This document shows positions 16,008 to 25,451 of a stretch of 64,000 nucleotides of DNA, piece by piece. Positions within the stretch are counted from its first letter, which is position 1. The number at the start of each line of letters is the position of its first letter. Source of the stretch: an uncultured Macellibacteroides sp. (lineage in GTDB: Bacteria > Bacteroidota > Bacteroidia > Bacteroidales > Tannerellaceae); assembly GCF_963667135.1 (NCBI RefSeq), contig NZ_OY762974.1, forward strand, positions 2,232,001 through 2,296,000, written 5' to 3'. The position numbers were made by a program, and so were the translations under genes. The notes under the pieces were generated by a model. That model saw only the letters and a list, made by a program, of their open reading frames with translations. It was not told the origin of the DNA and made no database searches.

Positions 16008-16946
16008 TTATTTGCTGTAAAGCTGTTGTATGTGTCGGCATAGGTCCCTGAATGAATCATCTGGAAGACAAATTTGTCTGTAGATATCCAGGAGAAGGGA
16101 TGGTGTCGCTTTGTCATAATCTTCTTCGCTCGAGGTAATAAACAGACCACCCATTTGCACAGCCCCCGGCTTTAATAGCCGTTGGTTGCTGTCTGCCGTA
16201 TCGTATAACCCCGGGCATTGTTCTGACCGGGGAAAAATAGATACAGTCCACGTTCCATCCGTATATTGACAAAGGATGTTCATTTTTGGCTCCGGGTCAC
16301 CCTCTTTTTCGGGCAACGACTGATAAATAAGGCCGAATAGTTTCCTGGCTGCGGTAAGCGTCCGTGCTTTTATTATCAGACTGTTTCGTGCAACGCCGTA
16401 TAATCCGTAAAGAGAGGCGGTTGGTTCGGATAAAATAAGCTCTCCTTTGTGCTTAATAAGCGAATCGATTTCGTTATCGAAAGGCATGATCCCCTTGGTG
16501 CCGACCTGAAAGTGCGCGTGATCCGGAGCCGATGTCCCGCAAAAGGGTCCGTTATAGAATAAGGTGAATTTATCCAGCTTTCTGCTTAACTCAAGCAAAT
16601 CTCCGAATCGTGACAGAATCCGCTGAGGAGAATGTATCCTGGCTGGAATGGTAAAATGGCTTGGAAAAATAGGATAAGGGTTACATAAGACAATATAGTC
16701 TCTCCCGAATGGCACCCGTTCTTGTTTGACCGACAAATTGTTCGCACATAAAGGACAGGGCGAATTTGGGGTGTTCTTTCTGAAAGGATTAAACTGAACT
16801 TTTAATGTGAAATCTTCGAAAGAATATGATTTGCTTTTTACTGTCTCCAATGCCTGGTAATTGGCGGAGACCAAAGACCAGGTTGCAAATTGCTTACATA
16901 ACAATTCGTTTACCTGGGCAGAACTGATTCCGAAATTAGGTTTCAT
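16008..16946 (-). CDS. DUF4922 protein, HIT-like nucleotidyl transferase/hydrolase
   Basis: A 312-residue protein of the DUF4922 family, related to the HIT superfamily and to GDP-galactose phosphorylase-like enzymes; its substrate is unknown. The motif PDHAHFQ (residues 141-147) is an H-x-H-x-Q active-site signature, and CPLC at 64-67 resembles the zinc-binding CxxC of GalT-like HIT enzymes. The start was set at the ATG at 16946: a TTG at 16955 lies only a few bases after the probable transcription start set by TATATTTG at 16968-16975. Confidence 0.75.
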   Translation of the reverse strand: MKPNFGISSAQVNELLCKQFATWSLVSANYQALETVKSKSYSFEDFTLKVQFNPFRKNTPNSPCPLCANNLSVKQERVPFGRDYIVLCNPYPIFPSHFTIPARIHSPQRILSRFGDLLELSRKLDKFTLFYNGPFCGTSAPDHAHFQVGTKGIMPFDNEIDSLIKHKGELILSEPTASLYGLYGVARNSLIIKARTLTAARKLFGLIYQSLPEKEGDPEPKMNILCQYTDGTWTVSIFPRSEQCPGLYDTADSNQRLLKPGAVQMGGLFITSSEEDYDKATPSLLLDIYRQICLPDDSFRDLCRHIQQLYSK

Positions 16947-17000
16947 AGGCTCCAATTAACATTTAGACAAATATAAAGAAAAGTTAAGAACTTTCAAAGG

Positions 17001-17483
17001 CTAAAACTCTTTTTTTAGTCTTTCCAGTAATTTAAAAACAGCCGGGCAAGTTGCTGCATTTTTAATAGTTAGTGAATGTATTTGAAAAAACTTTTTTCTG
17101 TCGGTATGAGGGTATTCCCTGCAAGCTTTCGGACGGTCTTCGTAAATGCTGCAGTAATTGTCGGCCTCCAGAAATGGGCAGGGCATGGTTTTGAATACGT
17201 AATCGTTGTCCTCGTCAATTCGCAAATAGGTAGAAACAACTTCATGATGTTTCATTCGTTTAGCCGAAGCTATACGCTCTATGTCTCTGTCGGTAATGCG
17301 TGGTCCGAGTGAGCGGCAACAATTGGCACACGACAAGCAGTCTGTTTCTTCAAACACTTCTTCATGCAGGTAGTGGACCATATCGTCCAGTTCCCTCATC
17401 CTGTTTTTCTTTACGGTTTTAAAAAATGCTTTTGTCTCTTTTTCTACCTTTTTGGCTCGTTCGTTCAATGAGTCAATTTCCAT
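17001..17483 (-). CDS. YkgJ-type cysteine cluster protein
   Basis: Member of the YkgJ (zinc- or iron-chelating) family, function unknown. The 160 residues from the ATG at 17483 contain CLSCANCC at 49-56 and further Cys in MPCPFLEADNYCSIYEDRPKACREYP, the family pattern of about eight conserved cysteines. A GTG further upstream (17513) overlaps a TACTTTTG box at 17513-17520, so it would lie in the promoter and the ATG is preferred. Confidence 0.85.
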   Translation of the reverse strand: MEIDSLNERAKKVEKETKAFFKTVKKNRMRELDDMVHYLHEEVFEETDCLSCANCCRSLGPRITDRDIERIASAKRMKHHEVVSTYLRIDEDNDYVFKTMPCPFLEADNYCSIYEDRPKACREYPHTDRKKFFQIHSLTIKNAATCPAVFKLLERLKKEF

Positions 17484-17512
17484 ATATTCTACTATGCTGC
17501 TTGATTTAAACA

Positions 17513-17520
17513 CAAAAGTA
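17513..17520 (-). promoter_or_regulatory. -7 promoter box of the YkgJ-type gene
   Basis: On the minus strand TACTTTTG fits TAnnTTTG and overlaps a GTG in the coding frame, fixing translation at the downstream ATG. Confidence 0.55.
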
Positions 17521-17681
17521 AGCTATATTTTTTAATTCGTTTGACGCGAAACAACACTTTCTTCCTATTATATATGCTTTATAGCAGCATGAAAAGAGAT
17601 GTAAATAATGAATCGGAACGAAATACAAGTCGCATTGTTACAAACTGTAAGAAAAATAATATGAAAAATTTCGAATTTCAT

Positions 17682-17711
17682 TTGCTTGTTTCGAAAAAGG
17701 AGTTATCTTTG
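17682..17711 (+). promoter_or_regulatory. Promoter of the leu operon
   Basis: TTG (17682-17684), exactly 19 bases, then TATCTTTG (17704-17711). The transcript should start near 17719, giving a leader of about 200 nt before leuA that contains the leader peptide and terminator. Confidence 0.8.
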
Positions 17712-17733
17712 CAACGTAAAAATAAGTAAAGCA

Positions 17734-17811
17734 ATGATACAGCATACAGCAAATAGTTTCATTATTATTTCTCTAATTGATATTCTACTCTGGGAACGGA
17801 CTGGGAAGTGA
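17734..17811 (+). CDS. Leader peptide of the leu operon, Ile/Leu-rich
   Basis: A 25-codon reading frame starting about 15 bases after the predicted transcription start. Residues 10-19 read IIISLIDILL; the whole peptide has six Ile and three Leu codons (CTA, CTA, CTC). It looks like a control peptide whose translation rate reports charged tRNA-Ile and tRNA-Leu. Its TGA stop (17809-17811) lies inside the 10-base segment that can pair with the terminator arm, which is where a ribosome must sit to release the terminator. The peptide product itself probably has no function. No database match was tested. Confidence 0.8.
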   Translation: MIQHTANSFIIISLIDILLWERTGK

Positions 17812-17883
17812 GACTGTTGTGCTATGCAAAGCATATGTTAAAAGAAAAAGCCTTTCTCACTTCCTTGTGAGAGAGGCTTTTTT
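17804..17883 (+). terminator. Transcription attenuator of the leu operon
   Basis: The terminator is a 16-bp stem (17845-17860 with 17867-17882, one G-U pair) with a 6-base loop and a T-run. The segment GGAAGTGAGA (17804-17813), overlapping the leader stop codon, is an exact reverse complement of TCTCACTTCC (17855-17864) in the terminator's upstream arm and loop, so the two structures exclude each other. A small hairpin TATGC-AAA-GCATA (17823-17835) lies between them. Predicted logic: ribosome stalled at Ile/Leu codons gives antiterminator; ribosome at the stop gives terminator. Confidence 0.85.
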
Positions 17884-17921
17884 GTTGTTACGAGTACAAA
17901 CAAATTAAGAATTATAGGATT

Positions 17922-19418
17922 ATGTCAGACAAATTGTTTATTTTCGACACCACATTACGAGATGGTGAACAGGTTCCTGGCTGCCAGTTGAACACACTTG
18001 AAAAGATTCAGGTTGCCAAGGCATTGGAGGAATTGGGCGTAGATATTATTGAAGCCGGATTTCCAGTGTCGAGTCCCGGTGATTTTAAAAGCGTGGTTGA
18101 AATATCCAAAGCGGTTACCTGGCCAACCATTTGTGCGCTTACCCGCGCTGTGGAAAAAGACATTGAAGTGGCTGCCGAAGCATTGAAATTTGCCAAACGC
18201 GGACGTATTCATACCGGAATAGGCACTTCCGATTATCATATTCGCTATAAGTTCAACTCTAATCAGGATGATATTCTTGAACGCGCTAAGGCTTGTGTAA
18301 AATACGCTAAACGTTTTGTGGAAGACGTGGAGTTTTATGCCGAAGATGCCGGCCGTACGGATAATGCGTATCTGGCAAGGGTGGTGGAAGCGGTTATCAA
18401 AGCCGGAGCAACGGTTGTAAATATTCCGGATACAACCGGATATTGTCTTCCCGATGAATATGGCGCAAAGATTCGTTACCTGATGGAACATGTGGATGGT
18501 ATTCATAATGCGGTTATTTCTACACACTGTCACAACGACTTGGGAATGGCTACCGCGAATACAGTTCAGGGAGTAATGAACGGCGCGCGTCAGGTGGAAG
18601 TCACCATTAATGGCATTGGCGAACGGGCTGGAAATACGGCTTTGGAAGAGATTGCCATGATTTTTAAAAGCCATAAGGAGACAGGGATTGTTACTAATAT
18701 AAACAGTACGAAAATATATTCGACCAGCCGGATGGTTTCCAGCTTGATGAATATGCCTGTTCAGCCAAATAAGGCTATCGTGGGGCGAAATGCATTTGCA
18801 CACTCTTCCGGAATACATCAGGATGGAGTTTTAAAGAACCGCGAAAGCTATGAAATAATAGATCCTAAGGATGTAGGTATTGATGATAACGCCATTGTAT
18901 TGACTGCAAGAAGCGGACGGGCTGCGTTGAAACACCGGTTAAATTTATTGGGTGTAGACCTTGAGCAGGAAAAGCTGGATAAGGTTTACGAAGAATTCCT
19001 TAAGCTGGCCGACCGGAAGAAAGATATTAACGACGACGATGTGTTGATGCTTGCAGGGAAAGACCGTGTAGCTATGCATCGAATTAAACTTGAATACCTT
19101 CAGGTTACCTCTGGTGTAGGAGTTCAGGCTGTTGCAAGTGTTTGTCTGAATATTGCGGGCGAGAAATTTGAAGCTGCCGCATCAGGTAATGGTCCTGTTG
19201 ATGCTGCCATTAAAGCGGTGAAATCAATTATTCATCGTACAATGACAATTCAGGAATTCCTTATTCAGGCAATTAATAAAGGAAGCGATGATGTAGGTAA
19301 AGTTCATATGCAGGTTGAATATGACGGAAATAATTATTATGGTTTTTCGGCCAATACGGATATTATAGCTGCTTCCGTTGAGGCGTTTATAGATGCGATT
19401 AATAAATTTGTAAAATAA
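17922..19418 (+). CDS. leuA: 2-isopropylmalate synthase
   Basis: First enzyme of leucine synthesis: condenses acetyl-CoA with 2-oxoisovalerate. The 498 residues show the catalytic barrel with [14 protein letters not shown] (about 8-21) and [11 protein letters not shown] with metal-binding His residues near 200, and a C-terminal LeuA regulatory domain from about 385 ([12 protein letters not shown]), which in relatives binds leucine for feedback inhibition. First structural gene after the attenuator; leuC follows after 11 bases. Confidence 0.95.
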   Translation: MSDKLFIFDTTLRDGEQVPGCQLNTLEKIQVAKALEELGVDIIEAGFPVSSPGDFKSVVEISKAVTWPTICALTRAVEKDIEVAAEALKFAKRGRIHTGIGTSDYHIRYKFNSNQDDILERAKACVKYAKRFVEDVEFYAEDAGRTDNAYLARVVEAVIKAGATVVNIPDTTGYCLPDEYGAKIRYLMEHVDGIHNAVISTHCHNDLGMATANTVQGVMNGARQVEVTINGIGERAGNTALEEIAMIFKSHKETGIVTNINSTKIYSTSRMVSSLMNMPVQPNKAIVGRNAFAHSSGIHQDGVLKNRESYEIIDPKDVGIDDNAIVLTARSGRAALKHRLNLLGVDLEQEKLDKVYEEFLKLADRKKDINDDDVLMLAGKDRVAMHRIKLEYLQVTSGVGVQAVASVCLNIAGEKFEAAASGNGPVDAAIKAVKSIIHRTMTIQEFLIQAINKGSDDVGKVHMQVEYDGNNYYGFSANTDIIAASVEAFIDAINKFVK

Positions 19419-19429
19419 GATAGAAACGT

Positions 19430-20821
19430 ATGAAGACTCTTTTTGAAAAAATATGGGACAAACATGTGGTGGACACCTTAGCGGATGGGACCATACAATT
19501 GTATATTGATCGTCACTTCTGCCATGAAGTAACCAGTCCTCAGGCGTTTGGAGGGTTAAGAGCCCGCGGTCTAAAGGTGTTCCGTCCGGAACAGACGCTT
19601 TGTATGCCCGACCATAATGTACCTACCTTGAAGCAGGAGTTTCCCATTGAAGATCCGATCTCAAAAAACCAGGTGGATACTCTTGCTAATAACGCTAAGG
19701 AATTTGGTATTACCTATTATGGTATCGGCAATAATAAAAATGGAATTATCCATGTGGTAGGGCCGGAAAACGGATACACGCAACCAGGCATGACTATCGT
19801 TTGCGGAGACTCTCATACTTCTACGCATGGTGCCATGGGTGCTATTGCTTTTGGTATTGGTACAAGTGAAGTTGAAATGACTCTGGCAACGCAGTGTATT
19901 TTCCAGCGGAAACCCAAAACGATGCGTATTACGGTCGATGGAAAACTTAAAGCGGGTGTAACAGCCAAGGATATTGCTTTATATATCATCTCAAAGATGA
20001 CAACCGGTGGTGCAACGGGGTATTTTGTTGAATATGCCGGTGAAGCAATTCGTTCTACGTCCATGGAAGAACGTCTTACAATCTGTAACTTAAGTATAGA
20101 AATGGGTGCTCGCGGAGGTATGGTTGCTCCGGATCAGACAACATTCGATTACCTAGAGGGTCGCGAGTTTGCTCCTAAAGGGGAGGAGTGGGATAAGGCT
20201 TTGGCTTACTGGAAAACATTGTATAGTGAAGCAGATGCTGTATTCGATAAGGAAGTGCTTTTCCATGCAGAAGATATTGAGCTGATGGTTACCTATGGTA
20301 CCAATCCAGGTATGGGTATGGGTATCAGCGGAATTATTCCTGCGTTGGACAGTGTTGACGAAGCGAGTCGCGTGTCGTACAAAAAGGCGCTCGACTATAT
20401 GGGATTCGAGGCCGGTAAGCCTATTCAGGGAAAGCAGATCGATTATGTGTTTCTTGGTAGCTGTACCAATGGACGTATCGAAGACTTCCGGATGTTTACC
20501 AATTTTGTAAAGGGGCGTAAAAAGGCCGATCATGTAACTGCTTGGTTGGTTCCCGGGTCATGGAATGTTGCTCGTCAGATTAAAGAAGAAGGTTTGGATG
20601 TTATTCTGAAGGAAGCAGGTTTTGAATTACGTCAACCTGGTTGTTCTGCTTGTCTGGCGATGAATGAAGACAAGGTGCCTGCTGGTAAATATGCCGTAAG
20701 TACAAGCAACCGTAATTTTGAAGGCCGTCAGGGTCCTGGTGCACGTACCATTCTTGCAGGGCCGCTTGTTGCTGCCGCAGCTGCGGTTACCGGAAAAATA
20801 ACAGATCCACGAACACTATAA
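19430..20821 (+). CDS. leuC: 3-isopropylmalate dehydratase large subunit
   Basis: Large subunit of the Fe-S isomerase that converts 2- to 3-isopropylmalate, and also citramalate-type substrates in relatives. The 463-residue aconitase-fold protein has [12 protein letters not shown] near residue 125, FLGSCTNGR near 343, and [12 protein letters not shown] near 402; the three cysteines ligate the 4Fe-4S cluster. It pairs with leuD 12 bases downstream. Confidence 0.96.
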   Translation: MKTLFEKIWDKHVVDTLADGTIQLYIDRHFCHEVTSPQAFGGLRARGLKVFRPEQTLCMPDHNVPTLKQEFPIEDPISKNQVDTLANNAKEFGITYYGIGNNKNGIIHVVGPENGYTQPGMTIVCGDSHTSTHGAMGAIAFGIGTSEVEMTLATQCIFQRKPKTMRITVDGKLKAGVTAKDIALYIISKMTTGGATGYFVEYAGEAIRSTSMEERLTICNLSIEMGARGGMVAPDQTTFDYLEGREFAPKGEEWDKALAYWKTLYSEADAVFDKEVLFHAEDIELMVTYGTNPGMGMGISGIIPALDSVDEASRVSYKKALDYMGFEAGKPIQGKQIDYVFLGSCTNGRIEDFRMFTNFVKGRKKADHVTAWLVPGSWNVARQIKEEGLDVILKEAGFELRQPGCSACLAMNEDKVPAGKYAVSTSNRNFEGRQGPGARTILAGPLVAAAAAVTGKITDPRTL

Positions 20822-20833
20822 GAATAAGAAAAA

Positions 20834-21421
20834 ATGGAAAAATTCGTAACATTAACATCAACGGTAGTTCCTCTTCCAATCGAAAATGTGGATACCGATC
20901 AAATTATACCTGCCCGTTTCTTAAAAGCTACAACCCGCGAAGGGTTTGGAGATAACCTTTTCCGCGACTGGCGGTACGACAAAGAGAATAATCCGGTTCC
21001 TTCGTTTGTTTTAAACCAGAACACCTATTCCGGTGAGATACTGGTGGCTGGTAAAAACTTTGGTAGTGGTTCGAGCCGCGAACACGCAGCCTGGGCTATT
21101 GCCGGATACGGATTTCGAGTGGTTGTAAGCAGTTTCTTTGCCGATATATTTAAAGGAAACTCTTTGAATAATGGATTGCTTCCTGTAGTTGTATCTCCCG
21201 AATTTCTTGCCGAAATCTTTGCATCGGTTACAACCGATCCCAAAGCTACGCTTACGGTGGATTTACAAAATCAAAAAATTACAAACAATGCCACCGGCAA
21301 GAGTGAGAACTTTGATATCAATGCCTATAAGAAAGACTGCTTGTTGAATGGACTGGACGACATCGATTATTTGTTGTCCAACAAAGCAAAAATAGAGGCT
21401 TATGAGTCAGCCAGAAAATAA
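20834..21421 (+). CDS. leuD: 3-isopropylmalate dehydratase small subunit
   Basis: Swivelling small subunit of the isopropylmalate isomerase, 195 residues. Diagnostic motifs are [13 protein letters not shown] near the N-terminus and [17 protein letters not shown] near residues 73-89, the substrate-binding loop. Its end overlaps the start of the next synthase by 20 bases, implying coupled translation. Confidence 0.96.
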   Translation: MEKFVTLTSTVVPLPIENVDTDQIIPARFLKATTREGFGDNLFRDWRYDKENNPVPSFVLNQNTYSGEILVAGKNFGSGSSREHAAWAIAGYGFRVVVSSFFADIFKGNSLNNGLLPVVVSPEFLAEIFASVTTDPKATLTVDLQNQKITNNATGKSENFDINAYKKDCLLNGLDDIDYLLSNKAKIEAYESARK

Positions 21422-22928
21422 AGTAATAGAGATAATGGATACGACCCTGAGGGATGGCGAACAAACCTCAGGCGTATCTTTCTCTGCTCACGAAAAATTA
21501 AGTATTGCCCGTCAGCTTCTTACGGACCTTGGTGTAAACCGTATCGAAATTGCTTCCGCAAGGGTGTCGGAGGGTGAGTATGATGCGGTTAAGCTTACTG
21601 TACGGTGGGCCGAACGTGCCGGATACCTTTCCAAGCTGGAAGTACTCGGATTTGTTGATGGCGAGACTTCACTGAATTGGATTCAATCGGCTGGCTGCAA
21701 GGTGATGAACTTGTTGTGTAAGGGTTCTTATAAACATGTAACAGAACAATTACGCAAAACGCCTGAGCAACACATCGCCGAGATTACGGAGGTAGTTTGT
21801 AAGGCACAAAAAATGGGAATTGAGGTGAATGTTTACCTCGAGGACTGGTCCAATGGGATGATCAGCTCTCCGGAGTACGTCTTTAAACTGATGGATAATC
21901 TCTGCACCCTGCCTATCCGGCGGTTTATGCTTCCCGATACCCTTGGTATTCTGAATCCGAAAAATACCTATACTTTTTGCAAGGAGATGGTATCGCGCTG
22001 GCCCGCACTTCATTTCGATTTTCATGGGCACAATGATTATGATCTGGCTGTGGCTAATGTTTATTCGGCTATTCAAGCGGGAGTTCGTGGTGTTCATACG
22101 ACGGTGAATGGTTTGGGCGAACGTGCCGGCAATCCTCCGTTGAGTAGTGTGCTGGCTGTTATTCACGATCAGCTTAAGCTAAAGACTACGCTGAATGAAA
22201 ATAAGATATATCAGGTAAGCAAGTTGGTGGAAACCTATTCGGGTATCCACATTTCAACTAATAATCCGATTATCGGCGAACATGTATTTACGCAGTGTGC
22301 AGGTATTCATGCGGATGGAGATGCTAAAAATAATCTTTACTTCAATGATTTGCTTCCCGAGCGTTTTGGTCGTACGAGGGAGTATGCGTTGGGAAAAACA
22401 TCTGGCAAAGCCAATATCCGGAAGAATCTGGAAGCCCTGGGCATCGAAATGGATGAAGAATCCATGCGTAAGGTTACAGAACGGATTATTGAATTGGGGG
22501 ATAAGAAAGAGATGGTTACGCAAGAAGATCTTCCTTATATTATTACCGATGTGCTTCGTCACGATGCAATAGAAAACAAGGTGAAGTTGTTAAACTATTC
22601 ACTATCTTTGACGCAAGGTCTGAAGCCTGTGGCTACGCTTAAAATAGAAATTGAAGGTAAAGCGTACGAAGAAACGGCTTCGGGAGACGGACAGTATGAT
22701 GCTTTTGTTAGGGCGCTTCGCAAAATTTACAAATCGTTGGCTAAGCCCTTTCCGATGCTTACAAACTACTCCGTATCCATTCCTCCCGGCGGACGAACCG
22801 ATGCTTTTGTGCAAACGGTTATCAGCTGGAATCATGAGGGTGCAGACTTTAAAACACGTGGACTGGATGCCGACCAGACTGAGGCTGCTATCAAGGCCAC
22901 TGTTAAGATGCTTAATAAGATTGCATAA
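21402..22928 (+). CDS. Second LeuA-like synthase, candidate (R)-citramalate synthase
   Basis: A 508-residue paralogue of leuA with [19 protein letters not shown] at the N-terminus, [15 protein letters not shown] in the barrel, and a LeuA-type regulatory domain from about residue 400. Domain layout and divergence from the adjacent LeuA suggest a different keto acid substrate. Pyruvate, giving citramalate for isoleucine synthesis, is the best guess; homocitrate synthesis or a second isopropylmalate synthase cannot be excluded from sequence reading. Isoleucine relevance agrees with the Ile codons in the operon leader. The ATG is inside leuD. Confidence 0.8.
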   Translation: MSQPENKVIEIMDTTLRDGEQTSGVSFSAHEKLSIARQLLTDLGVNRIEIASARVSEGEYDAVKLTVRWAERAGYLSKLEVLGFVDGETSLNWIQSAGCKVMNLLCKGSYKHVTEQLRKTPEQHIAEITEVVCKAQKMGIEVNVYLEDWSNGMISSPEYVFKLMDNLCTLPIRRFMLPDTLGILNPKNTYTFCKEMVSRWPALHFDFHGHNDYDLAVANVYSAIQAGVRGVHTTVNGLGERAGNPPLSSVLAVIHDQLKLKTTLNENKIYQVSKLVETYSGIHISTNNPIIGEHVFTQCAGIHADGDAKNNLYFNDLLPERFGRTREYALGKTSGKANIRKNLEALGIEMDEESMRKVTERIIELGDKKEMVTQEDLPYIITDVLRHDAIENKVKLLNYSLSLTQGLKPVATLKIEIEGKAYEETASGDGQYDAFVRALRKIYKSLAKPFPMLTNYSVSIPPGGRTDAFVQTVISWNHEGADFKTRGLDADQTEAAIKATVKMLNKIA

Positions 22929-22949
22929 GTTTAACTAATAGAAACGGAA

Positions 22950-23393
22950 ATGAAAAAACAATTGACTATTGCGCTAGTTGCGCATGATAACCGTAAGGCG
23001 GATATGGTAGAGTGGGCTGTTCATAATGCAGACATGCTTTCTATACATAAGCTGGTATGCACCGGCACAACAGGTAGTATGATTAGAAAGGCCTTTCAGG
23101 AAAAGGGAATTGAAGCAGATATTACCTGCATGAATTCCGGACCGTTGGGTGGTGATGCCGAAATTGCTGCTAAAGTAGTCCGTAAGGAAGTTAATCTGGC
23201 TGTTTTTCTGATCGACGATTTGAACGCCCAGCCACACGAAGCGGATATACAGATGCTTCTTCGTCAGTGCCGGGTACACAATGTGCCTATTGCCTGTAAC
23301 CGCTATAGTGCTGACCTTATGATTACAAGTACGCTTTGGGATAACGAAGACTATGTTCCCACTGAACCTAAGTATGTTTATTTTAAACGATAA
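22950..23393 (+). CDS. mgsA: Methylglyoxal synthase
   Basis: Converts dihydroxyacetone phosphate to methylglyoxal and phosphate, a bypass of lower glycolysis. The 147-residue protein has the family features: ALVAHDNRKADMVEWA at the N-terminus, CTGTTGSMI (phosphate binding) near residue 38, SGPLGGDAEIA with the catalytic Asp near 70, and FLIDDLNAQPHEADI near 91. It lies inside the leu operon, 21 bases after the second synthase and 21 bases before leuB, which is an unexpected place for it. Confidence 0.93.
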   Translation: MKKQLTIALVAHDNRKADMVEWAVHNADMLSIHKLVCTGTTGSMIRKAFQEKGIEADITCMNSGPLGGDAEIAAKVVRKEVNLAVFLIDDLNAQPHEADIQMLLRQCRVHNVPIACNRYSADLMITSTLWDNEDYVPTEPKYVYFKR

Positions 23394-23414
23394 TTAAAGG
23401 ATAAATTACCAAAT

Positions 23415-24485
23415 ATGAAATTGAATATTGCAGTATTGCCTGGAGATGGAATCGGACCCGAAATCATTGAACAGGCCCTAAAGAGTGTACAGGCTATATG
23501 TACAAAATTTAATCATGAACTAACGTATAATCAAGCGCTTGTTGGGGCTTGTGCCATCGATGCAACCGGTAATCCTTACCCTGAAGAGACGCACAGTCTT
23601 TGTATGCAGAGTGATGCTGTATTGTTTGGGGCGATTGGTTCGCCTGCTTACGATAATAATCCTTCGGCCAAAGTGCGTCCGGAACAAGGGTTGCTAGCCA
23701 TGCGCAAGAAGCTGGGTTTGTTTGCAAATATACGCCCGGTTACCGCTTTCCCAAGCCTTTTGCATAAGTCGCCGCTTCGTGCCGAACTGATAGAAGATGC
23801 CGACTTTATGTGTATCCGCGAACTTACCGGTGGTTTGTATTTTGGCCGTCCGCAAGGTCGCAGTGAAGATGGGGATACCGCTTATGATACCTGTGTTTAT
23901 ACCCGCGAAGAGATCGAACGCATTGTACGTTTGGCTTACGGTTATGCACAAAAACGCAGAAAGAAATTGTCGGTTGTTGATAAAGCAAATATCTTGGCAA
24001 CCTCTCGTTTGTGGCGTCAGATTGCTCAGGAAATTTCTGTTGAGTTCCCGGATGTAGAAACAGAATATATGTTTGTTGATAACGCAGCCATGCGTTTGAT
24101 ACAGTGGCCGAAAAGCTTTGATGTAATGGTTACTGAAAATATGTTCGGAGATATTCTTACAGACGAAGCTTCTGTTATTACTGGTTCGTTGGGTATGCTT
24201 CCATCTGCTTCGGTAGGGATTCATACCTCTGTATTTGAACCTATTCATGGTTCATATCCTCAGGCAGCAGGAAAAAATATTGCCAATCCGTTGGCAACAA
24301 TTTTGAGTGCGGCTTTGATGTTCGAGTATGCTTTTGATCTGAAAGAGGAAGGAAAATTAATCCGCGAAGCAGTTACCGCTTCAATGGATGCAGGTGTTGT
24401 TACAGAAGATATCTCTGAAAAGGGAAAAGCTTATTCTACATCGGCTGTTGGAGATTGGGTAGCAGCTTACATCAAGAATAAATAA
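23415..24485 (+). CDS. leuB: 3-isopropylmalate dehydrogenase
   Basis: NAD-dependent oxidative decarboxylase of leucine synthesis, 356 residues. Motifs: [12 protein letters not shown] at the N-terminus, [10 protein letters not shown] near residue 137, [22 protein letters not shown] near 237, and [19 protein letters not shown] near 275, which bind substrate, metal and NAD. Last gene of the operon; a strong terminator begins on its stop codon. Confidence 0.96.
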   Translation: MKLNIAVLPGDGIGPEIIEQALKSVQAICTKFNHELTYNQALVGACAIDATGNPYPEETHSLCMQSDAVLFGAIGSPAYDNNPSAKVRPEQGLLAMRKKLGLFANIRPVTAFPSLLHKSPLRAELIEDADFMCIRELTGGLYFGRPQGRSEDGDTAYDTCVYTREEIERIVRLAYGYAQKRRKKLSVVDKANILATSRLWRQIAQEISVEFPDVETEYMFVDNAAMRLIQWPKSFDVMVTENMFGDILTDEASVITGSLGMLPSASVGIHTSVFEPIHGSYPQAAGKNIANPLATILSAALMFEYAFDLKEEGKLIREAVTASMDAGVVTEDISEKGKAYSTSAVGDWVAAYIKNK

Positions 24486-24519
24486 AAAAGAAAGGCCGCG
24501 GTGAGCGGCCTTTCTTTTT
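24485..24519. terminator. Bidirectional terminator after leuB
   Basis: Perfect 15-bp stem AAAAAGAAAGGCCGC / GCGGCCTTTCTTTTT with a GGTGA loop. It serves leuB and the converging TPR gene, whose stop codon it overlaps. Confidence 0.9.
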
Positions 24520-25339
24520 ATTTACATAACTTAATAAGTTCGGTAATTGTTTGCTTGTCGTAACCCATTTCGAGTGCCTTTTTAAAGTCGATCGCTGCCG
24601 ATGGTTTTTCGTATAGCGCCAGCTTAACCTTACCTCGCAGCACATAAAGTGCGGCTGTAGGAGTTGTTTCAGCAAATACTTTATTTATATCAGCCATTGC
24701 GCGTGAGTTTTTCCCCTTCATAAAATAGAGGTCAGCGCGACCTTCGTACAACGACCAGTCTTTGGGAAGTTCGCTTATCAGGTAATTATAGATACGCTCG
24801 GATTCATCAAAGTTGCCGCGCATTTTCTCCAGAATGGCGTGTCCAACTCTTCCATGAACCGATTTATCGTTTATCTCCAGAATTTTATCGAAATCCTGTT
24901 CTGCAAATAGATAGTTTTTAAGTTGCAGGTATATTAACCCTCTGTTATAAAGAGCTTCTTCGTGTTTTGGAGCAACGGCAATCAGTGTTGAATAGTCGTT
25001 AAGCGCTTTTTCCGTATCACCCATTTCGGCATACAGGGATGCACGGCTTTCAAGAATACCTTGATTTTGAGGGTGACCGCTTAATGCCGCACTGTATGAA
25101 ATCATAGCATCTTCCATTTTACCTTGTCTGCGTTGAACCGTTCCCAAGTTGGTTAGCAAAGCAAAGTTATTAGGATTTGCAGGCTCTAAACGCATGGCAG
25201 CTTTCAAACTTTCTTCTGCGGCGGGTAAATCTTTTTTCTCGAGATAATCGTAAGACTTGCTAATCAACTCCTCATATCCTTGCGCCTGCATAGAAACAAC
25301 TCCAAGAAGCAGGCAAATAAATAGCATAAATACTCTCAT
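24518..25339 (-). CDS. Exported tetratricopeptide repeat protein
   Basis: A 273-residue TPR protein with a signal peptide ending at SMQAQG. About six TPR units follow, for example NFALLTNLGTVQRRQGKMEDAMISY and EEALYNRGLIYLQLKNYLFAEQDF. TPR proteins hold protein complexes together; no catalytic motif is visible and the partner is unknown. It is a single gene converging with leuB. Confidence 0.8.
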   Translation of the reverse strand: MRVFMLFICLLLGVVSMQAQGYEELISKSYDYLEKKDLPAAEESLKAAMRLEPANPNNFALLTNLGTVQRRQGKMEDAMISYSAALSGHPQNQGILESRASLYAEMGDTEKALNDYSTLIAVAPKHEEALYNRGLIYLQLKNYLFAEQDFDKILEINDKSVHGRVGHAILEKMRGNFDESERIYNYLISELPKDWSLYEGRADLYFMKGKNSRAMADINKVFAETTPTAALYVLRGKVKLALYEKPSAAIDFKKALEMGYDKQTITELIKLCK

Positions 25340-25413
25340 CGCTTGTATTTGTTTTATTAAGTTGCAAAAGTAAGTATTTAATTGCCTCCTTTTTAGCTTT
25401 TAAATTTTATTTA

Positions 25414-25421
25414 TACCTTTG
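25414..25421 (+). promoter_or_regulatory. -7 promoter box of the MscS-type gene
   Basis: TACCTTTG fits TAnnTTTG, about 30 bases before the start codon; no clear TTG at -33. Confidence 0.4.
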
Positions 25422-25451
25422 TGAGATATCGTAACAAAACTACTTACTTAT

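Noticed and set aside
17541-17729. Open frame of 62 codons before the leu operon
   Set aside because: It covers the operon promoter and ends before the real leader peptide; low-complexity Lys/Asn-rich sequence without family features.
17955-18818. Long 287-codon minus-strand frame inside leuA
   Set aside because: Antisense shadow of a strongly conserved gene; its composition follows leuA codon structure.
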